A stretch of DNA of 46,160 nt from Pleurotus djamor. Taxonomy: Eukaryota; Basidiomycota; Agaricomycetes; Agaricales; Pleurotaceae. Of this stretch, positions 34,005-45,164 are shown one piece after another. The position numbers and the translations under genes were made by a program. The stretch lies in NCBI GenBank assembly GCA_029747585.1, contig JAPEVF010000355.1:1-46160 (forward strand), in the 5' to 3' direction. The notes under the pieces were generated by a model, which saw nothing but the letters and a program-made list of their open reading frames with translations, was not told the origin of the DNA and made no database searches. Position 1 is the first letter of the stretch; every line of letters begins with the position of its first letter.

Positions 34005-34697
34005 CGCGTAGCAGGCGTTCCCAGCACTGAGCAGTCAGCAAGAGAGTCCGCGAAGCCGTGCCGTTTATCAGTGGGGAGAACCAAGCAATTTTCGATCTGT
34101 TCCTTCATCAGGTGTCGCCCATCGTTCTTCGATTTAGCTCAACCACGAGGCTGAACTTCCATGGACTGTGTCCCAGAAAAGCTTCAAGTGCCCCGAGGTG
34201 GTGCCGAAGCATTTCGAACCCAAATTTATATAACATATAGGAATATTTGGGGGATCCTGGAGAGATCACTGTATCATGGATGAAGGTGAAGACGTAAGTA
34301 CGTTGAGGGCGAACGGGGACTCTGCCCTCAGAAACTTACTGACCGTGAGAACTAAGACTCCCACAGTCAAGATCGTTCTGCTTCAAGTTCTCAAACTTTT
34401 TCAGACTGTTCACTCGGGCGGCAGCATTCTCAACGGCAGCATTCTCAATAAGACATCAACGCTTTTATGCCACGTCTCAGACTGGAAAATTTGAACCATG
34501 ACGTCGGACCCTTCCCCACGTTCCCAAGCTTAAACGTGATGGGTTGACTTCGATTGTCCTGACTAGCCTACAAGGGCACGCGGTACTACCCAGTTTTGTT
34601 GATAAAGACCACATCGCAAGTCACCAGCAGGGACGTCGCTCCTTTGAGCCACACCCCGCTCTTGTGAGCACCATTCAAGACGACCTGAGATTCTCCG
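34005..34697. promoter_or_regulatory. Shared upstream region of divergent SET3 and SET4
   Basis: Both genes read outward from this 690-bp gap. A TTTATATAA element lies at about 34215-34223. A short ATG frame followed by GTAAGTAC (about 34276-34300) could be an upstream leader exon of SET4, but I cannot link it. Confidence 0.3.
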
Positions 34698-36195
34698 ATG
34701 GTCAAGCGACGCCTACAAGCTAATGCCAGTATGTCCTTCATCATCTCATTCCGAAATCATTGTTCATTTCTTTTGATAGAGGCTGGGTCGTCTCGGAAAG
34801 GATCCAATGGATCGCAAGGTCAACCAGGAGCGTCCCGAACGATGGCGGAAAGGGTTGCCTCATATATGAATGATCCTATCAACCGTACGCTCATTCTCAG
34901 CCTTTCTGATCTCCTTCTTGTGCCCACCGTGAATTGCTTTCTTTTATCTAGCACGCAAATTGTCACCAGATCAGGATGGTATGATCATCACCCCTCAACC
35001 ACCAGATTACGAGGGCATCGAACGTGACGGGAAGACGCAATGCGTCTTTCTATCCAAACACGAAATGTCCATGCTAGTCGAAGCTCCAGGATACCCCAGG
35101 ACGCTCCCTCGCGAAAGAACGTTAGGTGGGTATGTCATCAAGCACGTTGAAGGAAAGGGCCTCGGAATGTTTGCTACTCGCGATTTTGCCTACGGAGACA
35201 TGATCGCCAGTGAACGCCCCTTGCTTATCTTCCCCATGCAACTTCGCACCGTAGAAACCTCTCGTGGCGACCCCTATTTTGAGCTGGAAGTTATGACGCT
35301 GTCGGAGAAGGTGCTCGAGTTTGCGTTGGAGAGGATGGGCGAAGTGAATAAGAAGAAATTCCTGGCGTTGCATAATTGCCGAGCCAACGAAAAAGATTGT
35401 CCCAACCTGCTTGGTATTTGGCGGACGAATAGCTTCGGGGTTGATTTTAAGAAGGGACGAGGAGAACCCGGTGCGTCAATATATTGGTACTTTGTTGTGT
35501 TGGTTACTCACTGGTTCTATTCACTTTGCCTTTAGTTGGACTCGGATATTCAGCGGTTCACGCTGATCTATCTCGTATCAACCACAGGTACATATTCCGT
35601 GCTTCCATGAGTCTGCAATCATGAATAGGCTCTTCTCAGTTGTAGCCCCAATGCCCATGAAACATGGGAACCCCTCAGTGTTTCCCGCCAACTCTTCGCA
35701 CTTCGACCGATCTCAAAGGGAGAAGAAATCACCATCCATTACATAGCTCTCGACACCCCACACGAAGACCGCGCACGTCTTCTCAGCTACTACAGGTTCA
35801 CTTGTCAATGCAAAGCCTGCACCGATCCAACGCTCTTCCTGAACAAGTTGAATGCCGTGCAGGACGGTCTCCCTGCCATCATGAAGTGGCTTTCCAGTCC
35901 CGTTCTTCCCCACGATCTTCTTCTGAAATCGGCTCGAGACGTGCTTGCATTAATCGAAGCCGAAAATCAGCAAGGTCACGAAGCGTACCCGATGGCTCTG
36001 ATGCACCTTGCTTGCATCCACCATGCATTGGGTGACGAAGAGCAGTCTCTACAGTATATGAAAAAACGCACCGTCTGGGATATGAACCACTACGTTCCAT
36101 TGAAGCAAATCAGTATCATGATTGGTATCAATAAGAATACGAAAAAGGCTGGGAAGGGTATAGGACTACATAAGTCGCTTGTATCTATTTGCTGA
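34698..36195 (+). CDS. SET-domain protein, copy SET4
   Basis: The chosen ATG at 34698 gives MVKRRLQANA, then an intron (GTATGT...TGATAG) to AGSSRKGSNGSQGQPGASRT. A further intron (GTACGC...TCTAG) leads to RKLSPDQDGMIITPQPPDY. SET elements are GGYVIKHVEGKGLGMFATRD, FAYGDMIASERPLLIFP, LHNCRANEKDCPNLLGI, RTNSFGVDF, GYSAVHADLSRINH joined across an intron to SCSPN, ALRPISKGEEITIHYI and a CQCKAC post-SET. The tail is LLLKSARDVLALIEAENQQG and HLACIHHALGDEEQS, ending at 36195. It is closest to SET3 in the body (DCPNLLGI / ECPKLLGI), so SET3 and SET4 may be the youngest pair, arranged as an inverted duplication. Lysine methyltransferase activity is inferred. Confidence 0.85.
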
Positions 36196-36199
36196 ACGC

Positions 36200-37190
36200 G
36201 GATTTTAATCAACCTTGTAATCGATTCGATCGATCGATCGGACTAAACTCAACTGATTGCCAGTGGCCCGATCATGATCGACGTCCACTGCTTGCGACTG
36301 GAGGACTCTGCTGGAAAGCGGTGAGCTTCTTTCTTTTCACTCCATATGTACAACTTTCAAGTACTTACTACATACTCAAGATCACTCAATAAACTCGATC
36401 GCCGGTGGCGGGCCCTGTGAGTTTCACTCGGAAGTTGTTATCCTTTCCCTTTCAGCATGCTTATACCGAATTCAGGTTTCCGGGTGGGTAGGTAAGCCTC
36501 TGCTAGTTCCAGAGAATGAGCTGGTGTGTCTAGGTACTATGACCAAGGAGCCACAGCTTCGAACCCCAAAAGAGATAACTGAACTCGGGGATTCGGGGGG
36601 AATGAGGAATTGTAAGTCGTCATTTGCGCCATATACGGTATCAACCTTAGGCTCCTAGGAACTGATATAGAGTTACAGTACACGCTGCAAGGCCTAGGCA
36701 TTTGCGCGCTTGGATATGTCCTTTGAAGAATGTTCTCTGCCTCACGGGGCCGGGGAAACCTGTCCAACAGCCAGTCAGGTCGCTCATGGGGCCCTTTCAC
36801 CCACTGAAAATGGGTAAAGAGCTGTTGAACAATCCGAACGCTTGGGCGCCTACAGTGACAGAGTCTGCGAGAAGAACAACACCGCAATGGAAGCAGATAA
36901 TCAATCGCGCTTGGTCGTGCTGCGGCCTGATGCGATAATCGCGGAGGTATGGATGTGCTAGGCGTTTTGCACCCTGAATGAAGCTGTCAGAATGATATGT
37001 GTGGCGAGAGCAACCGACCTCTTAGATTCGTTGCTGCAGCCTTCAAATACCCCGCCTCCGCTTCGTGAGTAGGCCAGTCTTGACCAACCTCTTTCCTCTT
37101 GGAAGAAAATTAGTGCGCAAACAAGTTCGTTCGCAAAGACCGGGTGTGTAGTAGCCACTTTCATGGACGACGAAGCTAATGTCACATCGT
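36200..37190. other. Intergenic, nothing recognised
   Basis: This is the 3' flank of SET4 and the 5' flank of the next plus-strand gene. It contains a short (GATC) run near 36226-36239. Open frames such as 36537-36887 (minus) have no recognisable content. Confidence 0.4.
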
Positions 37191-37203
37191 ATTGAGCAGA
37201 TAC

Positions 37204-38396
37204 ATGTCTAGCTCTGAAGCAATCGCAGCCGTCGCCGGTGCTACTGTTCCTCACTACGTTCAGGTACACCTTCAACCGCGTTCACTATTAGTTCATAAGT
37301 TTCCCGTGACTCATAATTTCCTCCAGGCGTCCTCTTCCTCTTCCTCGTCATCAAGTGCGGCATCTGACCGCCCAGCATACTCCACGGAGGACTCTGTCTG
37401 GATCAAGGTCAAAAAATGGAAAGAAGACCTCGAAGCCGAAGCTGAGTCCGCCAAGCGCTCCATCAAGTGGGTGAAATACAAAAAGCTCGAGAGCGGTGTC
37501 AACCACGAGTATCTTCTCTTCGACCTCAGCACCAGTGCGCTGTTTGTCACTGAGCGTTGCAATGAATCGCCGCCAGACTATGTCGTGACTAAGGCACAGG
37601 AAGCAAATAACCTTCTCGCAACCTTAACGCCAAACTCCGAGAGCTTGCCTGAGCGCACGTTCGCAAAGATCCTCGTCCTTGTGAGCGAAAAGGCGCCTGA
37701 CTACAGTTGGTCCTCAAACAACTGCTACTGGTATGCTGGGAGCGTTTACGAGACCCTTCGCGTCGGCCTCAAGGGCTATACAGAGGTACTCACAGACGAG
37801 TGGAAGCACCGAGGTGAGGTGCAGGTCCTATGGTGGTGGGTTTCGGTTGGTGACGACCCCCTATCCCATCACGTACATATATCATTGCTGACACCGACTG
37901 CAGCGACTGTGTCAATTGTGCGTTTTCATCTATATCAGCCTGTTCCCCGGACTAAGTTTTTTGTACCAGCCTGAAGCTATTGCAGTCGCCGCTCCCCCTC
38001 CTGGCGCGCCGCAGGAACTACCGCACGACAGGGTCATCCGTGAATTTGGCACGCCAGAGAATCTGAACGCCTACCGGCTGCTACATGAGAAGAACATTGG
38101 GCCCATGCAAATGGTGCGAGCATCTCAGACTGCTGCAATTTCGTACTAAATCACATGGCGTACTATTTGACAGGAGTTCGACGACCCGTTGGAGGAGAAG
38201 CTCACGATTGCCCTTCGTGGACTGGTCGGGCATATTTTACACAGTCTCGCAGGGCCTTTGTTGCCGGGACAGAAGTTTGAAGACCTGCCCGTTCTGAGCG
38301 AGTGGCTCAAACAGGCGAGTGACTTCCGATACCTCTCCTTACCTTTTGACTCAGCTTTAACAGGACCGGGAGGCGATGGAGAGGGCAAACTCGTAG
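37204..38396 (+). CDS. Conserved hypothetical protein with NCYWYA motif
   Basis: The ATG is at 37204 (MSSSEAIAAVAGATVPHYVQ). Intron 37264-37326 is 63 bp and has no in-frame stop, so retention would also give protein. The next exon has a Ser run, then DSVWIKVKKWKEDLEAEAES, SIKWVKYKKLESGVNHEYLL, FDLSTSALFVTERC, and DYSWSSNNCYWYAGSVYETL. The Asn-Cys-x-Trp-Phe/Tyr-Ala pattern recurs in basidiomycete proteins of unknown function. Splicing between about 37830 and 37975 is uncertain; after it come PEAIAVAAPPPGAPQELPHD and RVIREFGTPENLNAYRLLHE. The next exon is EFDDPLEEKLTIALRGLVGH through SEWLKQ, and a possible GC-AG intron (38315-38363) leads to DREAMERANS. Read-through instead would end at 38407. 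I do not know the function. Confidence 0.6.
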
Positions 38397-38792
38397 ATTT
38401 CTACTGAAGTGCAACTACATGAAGACTCCCCGTAGATCGTCTTCATTCCCCCCCAAATGTACAGTATTGGTCAGAGGTTTTAGACCGTTTTACTTCATTG
38501 AATTTGAAACCACACACAATCGAAGCTCATGAGCACCAGTTCTGGCGTACATACTACTTTTTGACACCTCTGCCTCTGCAGACTGGTAAGGTACGTTCTC
38601 GAACGACATCCCTGGAGCGCTTACCGTAGTTGAGCCCCCCTGTGTCCCTGTGTTGTCCAACCCCCTGACCAGTGCGAATCTGGTGAACCGCGCCGCCCAT
38701 GACATCCTTTACTCCAGTGGTCAGAACTATCTCACAACAGCTCATGCTCATCATGTCCGAATCATTTCCCTTACAATTTCCCCAGCGGTGAA

Positions 38793-40866
38793 ATGCTCTG
38801 GCAACGACTTGGGCTCATAACACTCGCGCTCGCAGCAAGGTTTGTCTTCGCGCAGTATCGAGTCTCGCATACCAGTTACGGCCAGCAGCGCCCATCTGAC
38901 GCATCTGAGTACGTCTACAAAGGCTCTGAAGACTTTAAACATCTGCCAGTCTCTGCTGCTGACGTGCAGAGCGCGTTGAGTGAGTTGGAGTTCACGAAAA
39001 TTGGGCATCGTGCGTTTCCAAAGCACTCGGTGAGGTTAAAACGGACGCGTTGGTGCGATGGGACGGTCAAGTAAGCTTGCTTCAATGCCCGTAATCAGCC
39101 GTAATCTCGAAGTTCTGACCCCTCGATGTGCCTCTTGTCCCTTGGCTTGTCGTTTTCTCAGTGCTTATACAGGCTACATCGACGTAGAAGCGCGGCACTT
39201 GTTTTTCTACTTTTTTGAAAGTCGGAGCAACCCCGAATTAGACGATGTGATTTACTGGACGAACGGTGGTCCTGGTTGCTCTTCGTCAGTTGGTCTGCTT
39301 ATGGAACTCGGACCTTGTCGAGTACTGGACGATGAAGGCCCGAAATTTCATCCGGAGTCTTGGAATTCCAATGCGAACGTACTCTTCGTCGATCAACCCG
39401 TTGGTGTTGGGTTCTCGTATGCCGAACATGGCACTGTCGTGAGTGTATACGGGCTTTCTGCATCAATGCAAAGCACAGTGAGACTAAGCTTATCAACTTA
39501 TTTCAGACTTCTACTGCAGATGCTGCAAAAGACATTGCCGCCTTCATGGTAATATTCTTCGAATATTTTTCAACCTTCAGAGGACGGGCATTGCATATGG
39601 CTGGAGAGTCATATGGGGTAAGCTTTGAAGCTTTCCAATGAATACCTCGGACGACTGACATTCAACTCTTTTCTTCTTCAATAGGGCCAATTCATCCCGG
39701 TCTTCGCGTCTACTGTTTACGATCAGAACACCTACCTCTCCGCTCAGAACATCACACCGATCAACATTGCATCCATTATGATAGGTGCGTTGAACTCTTG
39801 ACGCGGTTACTTCCGACACCTGATGAACGAGATAGGAAACGGGGCTACCGACGTCTTCACAATGCTCCCTGCTTATGAGACGATTTCCTGTACCCATTCT
39901 CCTGTACCACCGATCCTGAGCATACAGTGGGTCTTCCAGTTGTTCTACGTTAATAACATCGTCCCGATAGCTGACTGGTATCGCTGTTGTCTAGGGAATG
40001 TGTCAAGATCAAGCAACTTGTATGTTGGCATAAATCGACTCCTCGTTCTGCGTGTTGAGGGACCTTTGATTTCAGATCCCAAGATGCGAGAAGTGGATTG
40101 CTTCAGCTTGTCAAGACCAGTTCGACGCAATTGACTGTGATGCAGCCGTCCAATATTGTCGGCTCAATATCGCACTAATTCCCATCCTGATGAGTGGTAA
40201 TTTCTACGCGTTGCTCCTTTGAACTGTATCTCAGCTATTCATCAGGAAAGAACCCGTATGATAGGTCTAAAAATTGCTCGCCTGAAGAGCTTGAATCCTC
40301 GTTGTGCTACCCTACCATGAAGTGTGTCATTCTCATTTGTAACTCTTTTCGACCTCACCTAGGTTACAGATACATCACACAATACTTGGACAAACCTGAA
40401 GTCCGGGACTTGCTTGGGGTCGACGTGAATGCTGTCCCCTCGAAATTCAGCGCTTGCAACAGCGATATAACAACTGCTTTCTCACGAAACCTTGACGATC
40501 TTCATTCTTCCGTCGACTATGTTGCCGCACTACTCGAAAGGGGTGTTCGTGTCTTGATCTATGTAGGAACATACGACTGGTCGTGCAATTGGATAGGCAA
40601 CGAGAAATGGACGCTTCAAATGGAATGGAGTGGGAAAGAGGAATTCAGTAAGCTGCCACTTCGAGAATGGACAGTTGATGGTGCGGTTGCTGGACGAGTG
40701 CGGAGCGCGAAAGGCCTAACGTTCTTGACGATTGAAGGCGCGGGACATATGGTAAGCTTCCACGATTTTTTTAGGATAAATTGACGAATGGATTTAGGCT
40801 CCGTTTGATAAGCCCAAGGAAACCTTAGAAATGGTCAAAAGATGGATATCCCGTCGTCTGTGGTAA
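38793..40866 (+). CDS. Secreted serine carboxypeptidase (family S10), copy 2
   Basis: MLWQRLGLITLALAARFVFA is a signal peptide. Then follow GHRAFPKHSVRLKRTRWCDG, AYTGYIDVEARHLFFYFFES, YWTNGGPGCSSSVGLLMELG, SWNSNANVLFVDQPVGVGFS, HMAGESYGGQFIPVFAS (active-site Ser, split by an intron after GESYG), GNGATDVFTMLPAY, a micro-exon ECVKIKQL, CEKWIASACQDQFDAIDCDA, YLDKPEVRDLLGVDVNAV, IYVGTYDWSCNWIGNEKW (Asp) and GAGHMAPFDKPKETLEM (His). It ends ISRRLW, stop at 40864-40866. The triad is intact. Residue-level identity with copy 1 at 20.2-22.3 kb is high across the whole length and intron positions correspond, so the two are recent paralogs. Confidence 0.9.
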
Positions 40867-40869
40867 ATA

Positions 40870-41300
40870 ACCGCAATGAAAATACTCCCGAATATGACTT
40901 CCTACTCCCCGCTCTTCCACTCTGTGCTGCGCGATGTCTCCTCAAGTTCCTCTCGATCGCAATGAGCCCACCTTCAGACTTGCTGTCCATATACTTTCAT
41001 TTGTATCTTACACTGGCAAACGGACTAGGGCGTCAATATCCCTTGGCTCACGGACTCGAATGTCACCAAGGAAGTTGTTTAATTCACGTTCATTAGAAGG
41101 GAGCTGATCTCAAGGGACACCCAGTGTCTGGATCAACGAGTTTACATGTCCCCAAGACAATCGATACTCGGCTAAAACTACAAAACTACTACACGGTGTG
41201 TCCGTCGCAAACTTCTCACTGCTTCCGCAGGGTCTGATTTACACACAATATCTCTCATGCCCCTCCATGCTGCATAGCAATAGCTTGCGTCTCGGCTCTT
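40870..41300. other. Intergenic, nothing recognised
   Basis: This lies between the plus-strand carboxypeptidase and the next plus-strand gene. No open frame of interest is seen. Confidence 0.4.
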
Positions 41301-41302
41301 AA

Positions 41303-43044
41303 ATGAGTACCTACCATGGACGAACTGAATCCACCTCTCCGCCCCTAATGGACCTGAACCTGGCCGAGTCTTCCGCGAATTTGTGCGTCCACTAGAATGG
41401 CTTCCCCTTCATTTCCAGCGACTGCTGTGTGAATCTGCTGAATTGTTGGGCAGAATTCTATACAACTACGTTACAGTGGCCGGCATCAGTGAGTCCCAAT
41501 TTTTGAGATGACTCCGTGCTCCCCCGACCAAGCTAACTACAATTCTGCACATAGCCTTCACGTATTATGAGTATATCCAGATGCTGGATCTAGAGGTAGA
41601 GAGGTTTTGGTTTCGCCCTCAGGTCTCTTTGATCACTTGGATGTTCTATCTCAATCGATATGGGCTAATGCTCAGCAATATCCCATCCTTATTATTCCTT
41701 GGAAAGCCAGGTCTTTTTGCAAGTAACGTGAGTGTTTCTCCCATTAGACCTGGAATCAATGGCTGAGCACACATAATCTAGACGATGTACGTAGCCTTCA
41801 CCCAACAGACATCGGTTTCCACGAACGTCACCGTGCCTTCAGTTGTGCTTTCTATTTTACAGTTTTTAGACAACTCAGAGCAGCCTTCTGCCACCTTTTT
41901 GTCAGTGGTGCGCATGATGAACTCGAACGCCACGCCTTCCGTCGCTCATCGGACGATACAGCCATCCTTGTCATTAGAACCTCCGCCATCTATAGGCATA
42001 GTCGGTCCGTGATGTTCCTCCTAGGCATCGTTACCTTTGCAATGATAGCGAATTCGCTAGTAAGAACCTCTTTGTAATCCACTGTGTACTGTGTTAACAA
42101 TTAATCATCGACCAGGTACTTTGGCTGTTGTCGTTTTACGCGCAACGCGAATCAATGGTGTTTGTGAGGACACAAGAGCCGGTTTTGTGCACGATCGTCC
42201 TCTCTAAGTCTCAGTTCGCTCAATCTCATAACCAGAGTTGTAGAAGTTTAACTAACGGCCATGACAGAACCATTTGTCCGTTGTTTTTGAAAACCTTCCC
42301 ATCTTGTACTGCATGGTGCTAACTGGATATTTCAGCGATGGCAGGGATGTGGGCAGGTGTCCTCGTATTGGATCTCGTTGTTTCTGTGCTCACCATCAAA
42401 AGAACATGGTTGCTTTCCTGTCGCAGCCCAGCCGAAAGCAGGAGTCTATGGTTAGTCATGACGTGTGATGGTGAGTCGAAAGCCGTCCGCTGGTACCCTG
42501 AACCATTCCACTAATCTTCCTCGCGTCAACTAGGTGCGACATACGCTGGGTAGGCTATCACATCCGCGCTTCATAGATTTTCATGAACTCTCGATGATAC
42601 CATAGGACAATCTCAGTCTTGAACTTGGTCAACATTCTCATGATCCTAGTGCGTTCAAGTTGACCCGACCATTATTGTGTCACTTGGCTTACATCCTGTC
42701 CCCGTGGATTGCAGGCAGCTCCCGTAAGATCCCTATCAGCGTCTCAGTACTTTGCGTAGAGCCCTTCTCATGATTGAAACTGACAGGTTAGACTCAAGTT
42801 CTTGCTCGCGGATTCTGTAAACATGTGCACAAGCTATTGATCATATCAATGGTCACCATCATCTGCCGCGTTATTCAATCATTGTTGTTTTAGGCTTGCA
42901 AGCATCCTGGTTTCACGAATGACGTTGAACCTACGTGACAAAAGTCTAAATGATCACCGAGTACTGACCAAAATGAGCTCGCTACACTTTGCATCCGCAT
43001 CAATGACGAGCCAATGTGAAGACGAAGAACAAAACGAGGAGTGA
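41303..43044 (+). CDS. DUF6533-type seven-helix membrane protein
   Basis: The ATG at 41303 (MSTYHGRTESTSPPLMDLN) is the best start; an in-frame ATG 45 bp later is possible. After an intron comes ILYNYVTVAGI, then TFTYYEYIQMLDLEVERFWF and SLITWMFYLNRYGLMLSNIP. This is the DUF6533 pattern: Tyr-rich helix, LDxEVxxxW, then the helix ending LNRY. Later exons give DTAILVIRTSAIYRHSRSVM (RT-x-A-(I/L)-Y), FLLGIVTFAMIANSL, AMAGMWAGVLVLDLVVSVLT, NLVNILMIL and LASILVSRMTLNLRD. The acidic C-terminus ends DEEQNEE at 43044. The middle (about 42120-42330) is hard to splice and could hide damage. The family is basidiomycete-specific, very numerous and of unknown function; receptor-like roles are only guessed at. 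Confidence 0.7.
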
Positions 43045-43674
43045 ACGGTTGGACAAAATATTTTAGTAGAGCGGCTGTTTGCATGTTGATACGTAGAATG
43101 TAATGCCCCTAGCATCTGCGCTAAGGTCCTAAATAGTGGGCCGTTTTCGACCCTCTTTGATCCCGAAGCACCATTAGCAATGTAGTTCTCGAATGTTGTG
43201 GACAAACTGATGATTGGATTGAACGCGGCTGGACTAAAATCTCGAGCGAACTCGACGATAGCCCCTCCGTTTCATTTCCACCAGACAGTGCACGACAGGC
43301 CTCCCGACAGCCAGACCACCCCAGTGTCTCAATCCCTGATCAACGGCTAGAACCAGCGCTTCCATATCCCCGACGTGTGCAGCCCACTCGGGACTGCAGA
43401 CCACTCAGGGGACCATGGACTACTGATTAGGCCTACGTGAACAGCGAGAGGCGACAAAGGATGGCGACTGTCGGATCGGCGAGGGGAGCCATAGTCCGGT
43501 GGCCAATAAGTATTGTCCGTTGATAGCTGGGGAGCGAAGGTCAGCATGGGTGAATGAGAGGTCAGCACGCACCATTGTGTCCCATTGACTTGAAGTAGAA
43601 GGCTTTGATGATGATCGATGATGATGGAGAACGAGTGAAGTTGTACCCGCCTTTTATAGACTCGATGTTTACGG
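43045..43674. other. Intergenic, nothing recognised
   Basis: A minus-strand frame (43730-43347) is open through here and into the left inverted repeat, but its residues show no domain and it lacks splice continuation. Confidence 0.35.
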
Positions 43675-43880
43675 TAGACGAGAGCTACGAGGTTCGATTT
43701 CAGCTGTCGGTTCGAACCTGGCCTCGGCAATCCAGCCCGGGCGCTTCGTCTGCTAGGGGCCGCTAGAATTGGGGAGAATTAAAACACAATGCTCCTGTCC
43801 TCTTAGCCTCCAAGCACAAGTTGTTGCTGGTAATTAATCATAAAGCCTAGCTATAGCAAGGTATTAGAGAAGCTGAGAGG
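43675..43880. repeat. Left arm of an inverted repeat
   Basis: The reverse complement of this segment matches 44953-45158. Near-perfect blocks include the sequence around GCGCCCGGGCTGGATTGCC, GCCAGGTTCGAACCGACAGC and GTGCTTGGAGGCTAAGAGGA. A 45-bp stretch (about 43800-43846) is more diverged. The arms are about 206 bp each and enclose about 1.07 kb. This fits the ends of a degraded DNA transposon or a fold-back element. Confidence 0.75.
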
Positions 43881-44952
43881 CGCGAAAACAGTGTATTTTA
43901 TGAAAATACACGTTTCCTCCTGTCAAAGGTACCAGGGGTGGATCTGTATCAGTGTATCAACGGTGGACAACTGTTCTATCCATTTGGACGCGAGGATGGA
44001 GAGAAAATTAAGCTACCTGAGGGGCATTTATACGTACACGCGTTCACCATTTCTGGGACCTTTGACTCAGACAACGGCTGAAAAGATGATCAGCTTGCTA
44101 TGGGGACTGGATATCAGTCGTGCGCCGGCACATCAACTTTTCGAGAGGCATGTGCTTCGAACGATTTCGACGAATTTCGCTAGACAACACTCTGATTCCT
44201 TTTACCGGCGCCCCATGACACATTCAAGTCTTTCTTGAGCTTCCGCACCTCATTCTCGTGATCTTTCGCGCGCCTTTGGTACATGTTAGCTGTCCTGTTC
44301 AGGCTTTCGTTCATTCTTCATGGTGGTATGATTCTAGACTTATCGTCGTGAAATTCTGGAGCGGTGGCTTCATTGATATCGAGGGGTGAGAGTAGATCAG
44401 TGGGGATGGGATGTTCTGACTCTGAGGATAATAAAGTCCCTCGACTCATCGAAGGATCGAGATGAACCGAAGGAACTATCAAAGGTAATGTACTGCTTCG
44501 TGATGCCGGTCTAGAGAATTTGCGAGAAATAAAGGTTCCTGGCACAAACCCCGTCCACTCCAAGTCGACTTTCAATCCTGTCCGTGATGTCGAAGGGAGT
44601 TCTACGGGAAATTTGCCGGGAGATGATGGCAGCTGGGTACCGTCTGGGTCAGAGGAAAGATCGCTGGGGTATCAAGATTACTTGTATAGCATGGACCCCG
44701 GCGGTCAGTCGATCTCAATTTTGGGAACGAGCATTATCTACGACAAATGTCAGTCAGGCACCAAGATTCTCTGAGGCAGCTACACGCTGAAAATAGACTC
44801 TTGGGGCGAAAATCTAGCAGCGCGGAACACGATGGTTAGAATGTATTTCTGCCGTTGGATGGCAATTTTCGAGCCTACAGGAAGACGAGCTGCCCCTGTA
44901 CGAGTCGCCCCTTGTCCTGGACATGAATATTTTCCCAGCAACGTCCATTTCA
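43881..44952. other. Interior between the inverted repeats
   Basis: About 1.07 kb with no transposase or other domain that I can recognise. Weak frames include 43891-44238 (+), 44575-44318 (-, Ser/Pro-rich) and a Lys-rich helix on the minus strand near 44220-44280 (HENEVRKLKKDLNVSWG), which could be two exons of a small minus-strand gene. If the repeats are transposon ends, this would be a non-autonomous or decayed copy. Confidence 0.35.
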
Positions 44953-45158
44953 CCACTCACCTTCTCTGATACCTTGCTATAGCTAGGGAGTACAATTAAG
45001 AACTGTAAATAACATGTGCTTGGAGGCTAAGAGGACAGTAAAATTGTGTTATAATTCTCCCCAATTCTAGAGGCCCCTAGCAGACGAAGCGCCCGGGCTG
45101 GATTGCCAAGGCCAGGTTCGAACCGACAGCTGAAATCGAACCTCGTAGCTCTCGTCTA
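44953..45158. repeat. Right arm of the inverted repeat, abutting ambiguous bases
   Basis: Reverse-complement partner of 43675-43880. Three ambiguous bases (45159, 45160 and 45164) lie immediately outside the match, where the sequence appears to turn back towards the GACTCGATGT found outside the left arm. The junction may be an assembly compromise. Confidence 0.75.
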
Positions 45159-45164
45159 NNGACN

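Noticed and set aside
38490..38754. Minus-strand frames between the NCYWYA gene and carboxypeptidase 2
   Set aside because: Short, overlapping in two frames and without a domain; probably 3'-UTR and promoter sequence.
43670..43740. tRNA-like B-box (GGTTCGAACC) inside the inverted repeat arms
   Set aside because: A T-arm can be drawn with wobble pairs, but the expected 5' acceptor strand and A-box are absent on either strand, so I do not call a tRNA or a tRNA-derived SINE.
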